IMG/VR virus record: IMGVR_UViG_3300045141_000365
Coordinates: 1 to 54,567 of that record
DNA length: 54,567 nucleotides
Source of the DNA: a virus
Reading direction: 5' to 3' (one strand)
The translations under genes and the position numbers were made by a program. Positions 47,559-54,567 of the stretch are shown in pieces. Each line of letters opens with the position of its first letter. The stretch's first letter is position 1. The notes beneath the pieces are model-generated. The model searched no databases. It was not told the origin of the DNA and was given only the letters and a program-made list of their open reading frames with translations.

Positions 47559-49873
47559 GTCTTTTTGAAACCGCAGCAGAGGTCGAAGAGATCACGTGGC
47601 AGCTTAGACTAGCCGACTTTCCGCGCAGTAGAAATAGGGCCAAAATTAACGACCTGTTCAATGGAGGCGCGCCTTATAGCCAGCAACAGGCTGACGAGAT
47701 GAATTTGAGTTGTAATTACAATGACCTTTCGGCCCCCCGCATGGGCCACGATGCCCGGCGCCAGTTTACCTCCGCCTTCCAGAAGCCAGCCAATTTCTTC
47801 AAGGTCCAGATCGATAGTGGTCCGGTTCACAAGCGGGAGGCACGCTCCACCATCATCACCAAGGAGCTGAACAAACGGCTCAAGAAGTCGCTGCCTTACT
47901 TTGAGACCCTCCGTAGCACATTCGCCAACGTGGTTCTGCACGGCATCGGGCCTTCTGTCTGGCATGATCCAGAGCGGTGGTACCCCAAAGCCAAGGGGGT
48001 TGAGGACATCATGGTTCCCGGTAACGCCACCCTGGATCTGGACAACCTTTCAATGTTCGCTGTGTTCGAGCCCTACACAGCCATGCAGATGCGCAAACTG
48101 ACCCAGGGGCCGAACCGTGACAAAGCGTGGAACATGGAACTGGTGGACAAGCTCATTGCCCAGGCGAACAAGGAAGTCTTGGATTTCGGCATTCCTAATG
48201 CTGAAGTCATGTCACCGGAAAAGCAGGCGGAGCGGTTCCAGCGGGACAGCGGGATCTTCGCGGCGGATTCATTGACCACGATCGACACGTGGAGCTTTTA
48301 CTTCTGGGATGACGAGGGCAAGGAGGCTGGATGGCGCAAACGGGTTATTCTGGATGCCGATTGGGCTATGGGCTCCGGGGGTGTGCCCACCATGCCGAAG
48401 GACACCAAAAACTTGAAGACACGAACCGGGGATCGTGGTGCCTTCCTGTTTAATCCCGGCAATCGAGTCTATGCCCAAAAGATCAGCGAGCTGATTCACT
48501 TCCAATTCGGAGACCTTTCCGCTGTAGCGCCATTCCACTACCACTCCATTCGATCCCTTGGGTGGTTGCTCTACGCTGTGTGCCACCTCCAGAACCGACT
48601 TCGTTGCAAGTTCATGGACTCAGTGTTTGAGCAGCTCATGCAGTATTTCCGGGTCAAATCCCAGGAAGAGGCGGAGCGGGCATTGAAGATAAACCTGATC
48701 GACAAGGGGTACATTGACGAATCGGTTCAGTTCATCCCCCCAAACGAGCGCTGGCAGATCAATCAGGCCCTGGCGGAGATGGCCCTGCAACAGAATGATT
48801 CGCTCATTGGCCAGAATGCCGCTATTTATCGCTCAGAGACTGACTACGGTGGCGGAAAAGAAAAAACGGCTACACAGGTCATGGCTGAAGTCAACGCCTC
48901 CACGGCCCTTGTAGGCGCAGCATTGCAGCAAGCCTACCAGTATCAGGAATTTCAGTATCAGGAAATCGCCCGCCGCTTCACCATCAAGAACTCCAAAGAC
49001 ATCGATGTCAGAAGCTTTCGAGCCTCCTGCCTTAAGCGGGGAGTGCCGGAGAGCGTCCTGAACGACATCGAAGCATGGGAAGTGACTTCCGAGCGGGTCA
49101 TGGGAGGCGGGAACAAGACCCAGGAAATGGCTCTGGCCAACCAATTGATGCAGTGGCGGCCCATGTTCGATCCCCAGCCGCAACGCGAGATTCTTTACAG
49201 TGCCGTCCTGGCCTACACCGATGATGCCGATATGGCCCAGCGGTTGGTTCCGGATGACCCCAACAAGGTCAGTAATTCCAAGCACGATGCCCAGCTTACG
49301 GCCGGCGCTCTGCTTCAGGGTCTGCATGTGGATCTTCAGACTGGCCAGAACCATATCGAGATCGTGGAAGCGCTCCTGCACGAATTTACGCTGGTGGTGC
49401 AAAAGATCGAGCAGTCAGGCGGGATGGCCACCAAGGATCAAATTGTGGGCTTCGGCAACATGGCCCAATACATCGGGCAGCAGATTCAGATCATTGCCCA
49501 GAACCCAGAGGAGAAAGGCCGGGTGAAAGAGTATGGGGATGACCTTGGGAAGCTGATGAATCTGGTCAAGGCTTACGCGCAACGACTCGCTGAACAGCAG
49601 AAGAAGGCGGCTCAGGCCAATGGCCAGCAGGTCGATCCGAAGGACATCGCCAAGCTTAAGGGCATGGAATTGATCAATCAGGCCAAAGCGGCGAACACCC
49701 GTGAAAGCCATGCGCAGCGCAGTGCTCAGCGCCAAACTCAATTCGAGTTGAAGGCGCAACAGGAAACCCAGAAGCACGCTCAGGATCTGGCGTTTGAGGC
49801 CGACAAGGCCAGGTTGGATATTGTGAAGGATGCCGTGAAGCATCGGAACAAAATGAAGTCGCTCAAGGAATGA
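47555..49873 (+). CDS. Portal protein
   Basis: Seven hundred and seventy-two residues, the large size of podovirus portals. An N-terminal helical stretch, 'RSTFANVVLHGIGPSVWHDP' and 'QVMAEVNASTALVGAALQQA' are portal-like. A long Gln/Lys/Ala coiled-coil C-terminus (about 680-772) would form the internal barrel. It heads the head module: portal, minigene, ATP-grasp, small genes, scaffold, capsid. The stop overlaps the next start (TGATG). Confidence 0.85.
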   Translation: MSLFETAAEVEEITWQLRLADFPRSRNRAKINDLFNGGAPYSQQQADEMNLSCNYNDLSAPRMGHDARRQFTSAFQKPANFFKVQIDSGPVHKREARSTIITKELNKRLKKSLPYFETLRSTFANVVLHGIGPSVWHDPERWYPKAKGVEDIMVPGNATLDLDNLSMFAVFEPYTAMQMRKLTQGPNRDKAWNMELVDKLIAQANKEVLDFGIPNAEVMSPEKQAERFQRDSGIFAADSLTTIDTWSFYFWDDEGKEAGWRKRVILDADWAMGSGGVPTMPKDTKNLKTRTGDRGAFLFNPGNRVYAQKISELIHFQFGDLSAVAPFHYHSIRSLGWLLYAVCHLQNRLRCKFMDSVFEQLMQYFRVKSQEEAERALKINLIDKGYIDESVQFIPPNERWQINQALAEMALQQNDSLIGQNAAIYRSETDYGGGKEKTATQVMAEVNASTALVGAALQQAYQYQEFQYQEIARRFTIKNSKDIDVRSFRASCLKRGVPESVLNDIEAWEVTSERVMGGGNKTQEMALANQLMQWRPMFDPQPQREILYSAVLAYTDDADMAQRLVPDDPNKVSNSKHDAQLTAGALLQGLHVDLQTGQNHIEIVEALLHEFTLVVQKIEQSGGMATKDQIVGFGNMAQYIGQQIQIIAQNPEEKGRVKEYGDDLGKLMNLVKAYAQRLAEQQKKAAQANGQQVDPKDIAKLKGMELINQAKAANTRESHAQRSAQRQTQFELKAQQETQKHAQDLAFEADKARLDIVKDAVKHRNKMKSLKE

Positions 49874-49989
49874 TGCCCGAGGGCCACGTAGACACTGATG
49901 AGGGGGACGGATTGCCCGAGGACCAATCGGACGCCCATTTTGCCACCGACGAAGGATCAGCACAGGAGGATCACGATGAAAGAGACTAG
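49873..49989 (+). CDS. 38-residue very acidic minigene
   Basis: It starts in the portal stop (TGATG) and overlaps the start of the ATP-grasp gene by 14 bases. Fifteen of 38 residues are Asp or Glu, spread along the chain ('HVDTDEGDGLPEDQSD' and 'TDEGSAQEDHDERD'). The coupling makes translation likely. It could be a peptide substrate of the ATP-grasp enzyme, a small acidic head protein, or only a coupler. Confidence 0.55.
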   Translation: MPEGHVDTDEGDGLPEDQSDAHFATDEGSAQEDHDERD

Positions 49990-51262
49990 CCAGATCAGCG
50001 CTCTCGTTTTGGACAATGGTTTGTTCTTGCCTCTTGCCCTCAAGCTTGGGCCATCCTTTAAACGTGTGCTTTACTTCACTCCATCGGAGCGAGCCTTCAG
50101 CGTGATCAATGATGCCGCGCTCGGGGATGGCTTTGACGACTGGAACGTGGAGCGGTGCGACGATTTTTGGGAGGAACTCAAAGACATCGATCTGGTGATT
50201 GTTCCGGACATTGGCAATTCCGGGATTCAGCAGCACCTGGAATCCATTGGCAAACTGGTGTGGGGCTCAAGGATGGGTGACAACCTGGAACTCAAACGCG
50301 GTCTGCTCAAGAAAGTCCAAAAAGAAGTCGGGCTCCCGGTGCCTGAACACAAATCCATTATCGGCCTGGATGACCTCCGCGATTTCCTGAAAGGGGAGCA
50401 GGAGGTTTACGTGAAGGTCTCCCGGTTCCGGGGAACGACTGAGACATTTCACCACATCGATTATGCGCACTCCCTACCGTTGCTTGATCACCTTGCGGTA
50501 CTCCTGGGACCACTCCAGAACGATTTCCCATTTATGGTCGAATGGCCGATCGAAACGAAAGTTGAGCTGGGGTATGACGGCTACTGCATTGACGGGAAGT
50601 ACCCCAAGCTCGGCATTCAGGGCATCGAATGCAAGGACCGTGGCCTGATAGCGTCAGTCCAGAGTTACGATGAATTGCCCAAGGAGGTGACGGAGATCAA
50701 TGACGCCATGGCGCCGGTCTTCGCGAAGTACAAATACCGCAACTTCCTTTCCACTGAGATCCGGGAAGGCACCATGATCGACATTACTTGTCGCGCCGGG
50801 GTGCCAAGCATTGAAAGCCAAATGGAGCTGTGGAGCAACCTGCCTGAGATTATCATGGCGGGGGCTGCCGGTGAAGTGGTGGACCCGATTCCAGCCGCTA
50901 AATTCGCGGTCGAATGCATCATCCATCACAGCGATGACGAAGCCCGCTGGCGGGTGATGGAGGTGCCTGAAGAGGCTCGGGATGCGGTCAAGCCGTACTT
51001 CGCCTGCTACCATGACGGGCTCTACTGCTTCCCCCCTTTCCCGCACTCGTCGGAAATTGTTGCGTCCATCGTGGTAATTGGTGATGATCTGGCTGAAGCC
51101 ATTGGCGATTTGAAGGAAATGGCGGGGCTCCTCGACGATCAGCCAGTGACTGTAAAGATCGATGCAATCAGCGACATGCTCAAAACCATCCATGAATCCG
51201 AGAAGGAAGGTGTTGAGTTTTCCCCCGACGAAGTTCCACAACCAGAGGAGGTCATCACATGA
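49976..51262 (+). CDS. ATP-grasp-fold protein in the head module
   Basis: From ATG 49976 (AGGAGG six bases before) the product has 428 residues. Residues 1-100 form a Rossmann-like pre-grasp domain ('VLYFTPSERAF', 'DLVIVPDIGNSG'). 'EVYVKVSRFRG' holds a likely ATP-binding Lys147; 'FMVEWPIETKVELGYDGYCI' and 'FLSTEIREGT.IDITCRAGVPS' (259-277) supply the acidic/Arg metal and nucleotide site. ATP-grasp enzymes join a carboxylate to an amine or alcohol. Related-looking proteins occur near portal genes of other phages, without known function. Two tiny coupled genes flank it. Confidence 0.8.
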   Translation: MKETSQISALVLDNGLFLPLALKLGPSFKRVLYFTPSERAFSVINDAALGDGFDDWNVERCDDFWEELKDIDLVIVPDIGNSGIQQHLESIGKLVWGSRMGDNLELKRGLLKKVQKEVGLPVPEHKSIIGLDDLRDFLKGEQEVYVKVSRFRGTTETFHHIDYAHSLPLLDHLAVLLGPLQNDFPFMVEWPIETKVELGYDGYCIDGKYPKLGIQGIECKDRGLIASVQSYDELPKEVTEINDAMAPVFAKYKYRNFLSTEIREGTMIDITCRAGVPSIESQMELWSNLPEIIMAGAAGEVVDPIPAAKFAVECIIHHSDDEARWRVMEVPEEARDAVKPYFACYHDGLYCFPPFPHSSEIVASIVVIGDDLAEAIGDLKEMAGLLDDQPVTVKIDAISDMLKTIHESEKEGVEFSPDEVPQPEEVIT

Positions 51263-51306
51263 AACGCAAAGGCAAAAAGAAAACTAAAATGAAAAAGGGC
51301 TACTGA
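51259..51306 (+). CDS. 15-residue lysine-rich minigene
   Basis: It starts in the ATP-grasp stop (ATGA) and ends in TGATG of the next gene. The product MKRKGKKKTKMKKGY has nine basic residues of 15 and ends Gly-Tyr. Overlaps at both ends argue that it is translated. It may bind DNA or the capsid interior, or be a modification substrate. Confidence 0.6.
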   Translation: MKRKGKKKTKMKKGY

Positions 51307-51590
51307 TGACCAGGAGCCCCAAGGCGCGGTTTCAGGATAATCCTGCCGCCGTCTCCAAACACGCGGAACTCATGGCTGATCCCGGGTTCCTTCATGCAGT
51401 TGACATGGCTATGTGCCAAATGATTCACACCCAGCCCATGGTGAAGGATGCGCATGGTTCCATGGCGATGGCGCACCGGATCGAGGGAGCCAACAGCTTC
51501 ATTGAGGTACTGAAATCGCTGTCAGAGAAAGGGGAGGTTGTGTCCCGTAAATCAATCGGAAACTTGGAAGGGAGTGTCAGCCCAAAATGA
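51306..51590 (+). CDS. Small head-module protein
   Basis: Ninety-four residues, helical ('AAVSKHAELMADPGFLHAVD', 'SFIEVLKSLSEKGE'), with many Met and His. Coupled by TGATG and ATGA. A virion or assembly role is likely from position, but no family is recognised. Confidence 0.7.
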   Translation: MTRSPKARFQDNPAAVSKHAELMADPGFLHAVDMAMCQMIHTQPMVKDAHGSMAMAHRIEGANSFIEVLKSLSEKGEVVSRKSIGNLEGSVSPK

Positions 51591-51961
51591 ATAAGCGCAA
51601 TTTCTTCAAAGGATTGGTGGCACTGCTGGCGATGCCGTCAACCATTTACGCCAGGATTGTCAGTAAGCCCAAGCCAGCGCCGTTTCATTACTTCTTCAAA
51701 AGGGAAGAGGGCTTTGTGGTGCAGGTCGATGTCCGAAGCCCGCAAGACGTTCGGGAGGGGATGCTGGTGGAGTACGGGAGCCAGTTGCTGAAGATCGTCA
51801 AAAAGGCTCCTGCATCGTTTTTATACAAGGGTCAAGTGGCTGAAAATCTTAGGCAGGACAAGTTTTTCGTTAAGAATCTATACGCGCAACGGGATCAGTT
51901 GCTTGTGCTGTTTGGGGTTGTTTTCCCCAATGATGCGATAAAGTTCTATGTCCGCGCTTGA
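51587..51961 (+). CDS. Small protein with hydrophobic N-terminus
   Basis: One hundred and twenty-four residues. 'KRNFFKGLVALLAMPSTIYA' looks like a weak signal or Tat-like leader but lacks twin arginine. The remainder is beta-rich. In the head module, so possibly capsid-associated; the leader is unexpected there. Confidence 0.68.
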   Translation: MNKRNFFKGLVALLAMPSTIYARIVSKPKPAPFHYFFKREEGFVVQVDVRSPQDVREGMLVEYGSQLLKIVKKAPASFLYKGQVAENLRQDKFFVKNLYAQRDQLLVLFGVVFPNDAIKFYVRA

Positions 51962-52157
51962 GTTTAGCAGCCCCCACGCCACCCTGCATGTCATCGGTCC
52001 CAACGGTGAGCCCAGCAGCTACGATCAGACGAAGGGGCATACCGCGATGGACACAAAGCTGTCGCGTAAGATTATGAAGCTGGCCCTGCAAAATTCCAAA
52101 TTCAAGCATCCATTCAAGACCCGAGTCCGAAAAGTTCGAGCCCCGAAATATTACTGA
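51948..52157 (+). CDS. Small basic head-module protein
   Basis: Sixty-nine residues, overlapping the previous gene by 14 bases. A basic C-terminal half ('KLSRKIMKLALQNSKFKHPF', 'RVRKVRAPKYY') suggests DNA or capsid binding. Not recognised. Confidence 0.68.
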   Translation: MSALEFSSPHATLHVIGPNGEPSSYDQTKGHTAMDTKLSRKIMKLALQNSKFKHPFKTRVRKVRAPKYY

Positions 52158-52158
52158 T

Positions 52159-53496
52159 ATGCCAGAAGCCCCAGTAGCCCCCGGTCCTCCGCCACCTTCC
52201 GCCCCTGTAGCGCCGGCTGCTCCGCCACCCCCAGGGACACTGGATTCCGCCAAGAGCGGGCTGGACCGGTTTGCCCGGGAGCCCTCAACCGATGGGGGTA
52301 TACGACCGGATCACCCCGCAGAGATTGCACGCAAAAAGAACGAAGCCAGCAAGGCGCCACCTAAAGCGCCGGCCAAGGAACCAGATGCCAAACCAACTGA
52401 CCGGACCGATAGCGACACTGACGAAGTGCCTGGAGATAGCGAAGAGGCTGGCAGCACTAAAGCAGCAGGTGCTAAAGATGCGCCAAAACCTGGCGAACCA
52501 CAAAGACCCAAAAAGCCGTCTGATTTTCTTCGCGAAGAACTCGCCAAGCAGAAAGCGAGAGTGGAGGCTTACGAAAAAGAACTTACGGCGCTCAAGGCCC
52601 CAAAGGAAGACCCGGAAAAGCTCCAGTTGACCGAGAAGCTCACGGCGGCCGAGAAACGCGCCCAGGAGCGCGAGGACGAGCTGCGCTTTGCGAATTACGA
52701 ACGGAGCGAGGAGTACCAGCAGAAGTATTTCAAGCCTTACGTCGATGCGTTTAACGTGGCCCGGAACAAGATCACTTCCCTAGATGTGGTGGAACGCAAG
52801 CAGGTGGACCCGGCAACAGGCGAGGAGCGTATCACCCAAAAGGGCAGACAGGCCACCCCGGAGGACTTTGACCAAATCGCTCTGATGCCTTCCGATCGGG
52901 AGGCGCGATTGCTGGCTAAGCAGCTTTTTGGTGAGGATTACGCTGTCGCCATTCAGCACCGGGAAAAGGTCCATGAACTCAACATGGCCCGGACCAATGC
53001 CCTGAACGAGCAGCGGACCAAGGGCGCGGAGCGCGAGAAGCTGCAAGCCGAACAGCGGACCAAGGCTCAGGTCGAAACGCAGAAGCGAAATGCTGAACTT
53101 TGGACGGCAGCCAACAAGGAGTTTGCCGAAAAGCATCCGGACTGGTTTGCCGATGTGGAGGGCGATGAAGAGGCCAATGCGATGCTGAAAAAGGACATCA
53201 CCACCACCGATGCCTTGTTCGGCGATGTCAGCCAGTTGCCACCGGAGAAGGTGGTGAAGCTTCACAGTGAGATGCGCAACCGGGCAGCGGCAGCCGGGCG
53301 CTTGTCGCATCTGCTCACCAAGGCCAGGGCTGAACTCGCTGAAGTGAAGAAGAAGCTTCAGGGCTACGAGGGATCTGAGCCTAAGGACGGGAACGGAGTC
53401 GCTGAAAAGCCCAGTGGTGATGCTCCGCCAGACACAATGGCTGGGGTCATGGCTTCTCTCGACAAATACGGGAAAGAGAAGACAATGTTTTACTAA
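52159..53496 (+). CDS. Scaffolding protein
   Basis: Four hundred and forty-five residues. Pro/Ala-rich and acidic N-terminus (1-110), then charged coiled coils ('LAKQKARVEAYEKELTALKA' near 130-150; 290-330), and a helical C-terminus. Immediately before the capsid gene, as scaffold genes usually are. A single long open frame without a protease domain, so no fused maturation protease is seen. Confidence 0.82.
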   Translation: MPEAPVAPGPPPPSAPVAPAAPPPPGTLDSAKSGLDRFAREPSTDGGIRPDHPAEIARKKNEASKAPPKAPAKEPDAKPTDRTDSDTDEVPGDSEEAGSTKAAGAKDAPKPGEPQRPKKPSDFLREELAKQKARVEAYEKELTALKAPKEDPEKLQLTEKLTAAEKRAQEREDELRFANYERSEEYQQKYFKPYVDAFNVARNKITSLDVVERKQVDPATGEERITQKGRQATPEDFDQIALMPSDREARLLAKQLFGEDYAVAIQHREKVHELNMARTNALNEQRTKGAEREKLQAEQRTKAQVETQKRNAELWTAANKEFAEKHPDWFADVEGDEEANAMLKKDITTTDALFGDVSQLPPEKVVKLHSEMRNRAAAAGRLSHLLTKARAELAEVKKKLQGYEGSEPKDGNGVAEKPSGDAPPDTMAGVMASLDKYGKEKTMFY

Positions 53497-53519
53497 GGGG
53501 GAGATTACTGTGGTGTGAC

Positions 53520-53552
53520 AAAGCCCCTGACCCGCGATGGCAGGGGCTTTTT
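53520..53552 (+). terminator. Rho-independent terminator between scaffold and capsid
   Basis: AAAGCCCCTG (53520-53529) pairs perfectly with CAGGGGCTTT (53541-53550), followed by TT. It separates capsid transcription from the portal-scaffold unit. Confidence 0.88.
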
Positions 53553-53554
53553 AG

Positions 53555-53583
53555 TTGACTTTCAAAGGGGTTTCTGGTGTAAT
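53555..53583 (+). promoter_or_regulatory. Capsid-gene promoter
   Basis: TTGACT (53555-53560), 17 bases, TGTAAT (53578-53583); five of six matches in each hexamer. It lies directly after the terminator and about 295 bases before the capsid ATG. Confidence 0.75.
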
Positions 53584-53878
53584 CGGACCTGAGCATTGAG
53601 CTGCTTAACGTAACCCAATTTGCTCCATCCGGTGTCAGTGTCCTCCCCGGTCGCTGAGCTCACGCCGGGTGGAGCATTCACCGTGATTAAAATTTAAGTT
53701 GACGATCTGTTTTTTGTAGCATAGTCCTCACGGTAGGTTGTGTGTAGTCGCCGCCTCAACCCGGCCTCCGAGCGTCCTTCGATCCGCTCGCTAAATCTTC
53801 TTCGATGAAATTCCAACGTCCGTAAACCCGAGCGCCATGCCTTGAGCAAAGAGCGCACAAGAAAGAAAGAATTTCATT
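53584..53878 (+). other. Capsid mRNA leader
   Basis: About 290 bases with no supported gene. A further TTGACG at 53699-53704 has only a poor -10. The capsid start has only a purine-rich AGAAAGAA before it, no strong Shine-Dalgarno. The long leader may hold regulatory structure. Confidence 0.5.
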
Positions 53879-54567
53879 ATGAGTTGTCCTGCAGCGACTG
53901 TGATTCGAGGATGTGACTTCGTCCAAAATTTGGTCGACCAGCAGCCCGTGTATGATAAGCTGATCCTCCAAGACATTACCCCTGTCGATGGTTGGATTGG
54001 CAATATGACCATGGGGTCATTTGAAGCATACTCCGGCGTGGAACACACCCTGGACCGCTTTACCGATGTCTGGCCTGACACTACCAAGACCTGGTCCCGG
54101 GTCCAGTCCGGATCGTGCCTGGGTGCTCCCTGTGATCAGACACGGTACACCCTTGGATGGGGTGCCAAGCGCCTTTCGTATTTCCTGGAGCAGCAATCAT
54201 GGAAGACTCCGCTGCTCTGCTACGACCAGGAGATGCACATCACCCATGCCAAAGAGCACTTGGGCCAGATCATCTCCGACATCCTGAAGCCCGCCACTTC
54301 GGCCATTATGTCCGAATTCATGCGCAAACGGGCGCTGTTCCATGCCAGCAAGAAGTGGGTGGCGGCAACCAATCAGCCGGATTTCACCTTCGTATTCTCC
54401 CTGGGAACGGCTGCGGGACAAACAGACGCGGAAATCTTCTTCGATTGTTCGGCCCCCAATACCGGCGCGGGCTCTCCCAAAAAGCTCACCCCCCAAATGC
54501 TCCAGCGCCGGTTCCAGCCGCTCATGCGCATTGGTTACGCCGGCAAGAATCCATTCAAGGAAACAGC
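53879..54567 (+). CDS. Major capsid protein, N-terminal part (continues at the window's start)
   Basis: Start ATG 53879; the frame continues through the join at 54441/1 to the stop at 1109 for a total of 556 residues. The N-terminus lacks an HK97-type delta domain. It follows the scaffold gene, a terminator and a strong promoter, consistent with the high expression of a capsid gene. Confidence 0.8.
   Translation, partial: MSCPAATVIRGCDFVQNLVDQQPVYDKLILQDITPVDGWIGNMTMGSFEAYSGVEHTLDRFTDVWPDTTKTWSRVQSGSCLGAPCDQTRYTLGWGAKRLSYFLEQQSWKTPLLCYDQEMHITHAKEHLGQIISDILKPATSAIMSEFMRKRALFHASKKWVAATNQPDFTFVFSLGTAAGQTDAEIFFDCSAPNTGAGSPKKLTPQMLQRRFQPLMRIGYAGKNPFKET
54441..54567. repeat. Terminal direct repeat, copy 2
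   Basis: Identical to 1-127; see that entry. Confidence 0.95.

Noticed and set aside
1-54567. tRNA genes, CRISPR arrays, integrase/attachment site, insertion sequences
   Set aside because: No cloverleaf with a proper T-arm, no regularly spaced repeats with spacers, and no recombinase or transposase motif was seen by eye; a covariance or profile search would be needed to exclude divergent examples.

Overview
The window is a complete tailed-phage genome assembled as a circle. Bases 1-127 are repeated exactly at 54441-54567, so the unit genome is 54,440 bp and the break lies inside the major capsid gene. Terminase, portal, scaffold, capsid and nozzle-like genes, with no tape measure, sheath or tail-tube genes, point to a short-tailed (podovirus-like) phage. 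No integrase, DNA polymerase, tRNA or CRISPR array was seen, so it probably relies on host replication. The host is inferred to be in Verrucomicrobiota: several proteins carry Sec-type leaders, a fibronectin-III/'QxSTxxxxWTN...FFRV' ending and LamG-like sequence, all of which are very common in that phylum. This is an inference from protein style, not a match.

Layout. 46947-54567 and 1-2547 (+): portal, an ATP-grasp protein flanked by two tiny coupled genes, small head proteins, scaffold, terminator and promoter, capsid, and small post-capsid genes. 3064-9113 (+): secreted or anchored surface-type proteins, then a lysis cassette (membrane proteins, holin-like protein, lipoprotein, papain-like peptidase) and two small proteins. 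9110-10918 (-): large terminase, inverted relative to its surroundings. 10940-21971 (+): nozzle-like protein, spike, adaptor-like protein and internal virion proteins ending in a 1371-residue polyvalent protein. 22147-31579 (-): early/replication operon with a PP-loop enzyme, a winged-helix protein with iteron-like repeats inside its gene, a RecB/Cas4-type nuclease, an SSB-like protein and many small genes joined by ATGA overlaps. 31729-36648: small regulators in both directions around a noncoding region holding a perfect parS palindrome. 36645-41973 (+): membrane protein, frame-split RusA-like resolvase, a cysteine-motif protein and a double glycosyltransferase. 41970-46859 (-): glycan genes (two glycosyltransferases, two methyltransferases, a GDP-mannose dehydratase-like enzyme).

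Seven free-standing HNH endonuclease genes sit at gene junctions (1151, 2537, 7902, 15365, 37971, 39330 and 46947). Two of them end in a peptide that copies the C-terminus of the gene they follow. The strongest leads are the ATP-grasp gene with its acidic and basic minigenes, the parS site without ParA/ParB, these copied junctions, and the in-gene iterons beside paired DnaA-like boxes.
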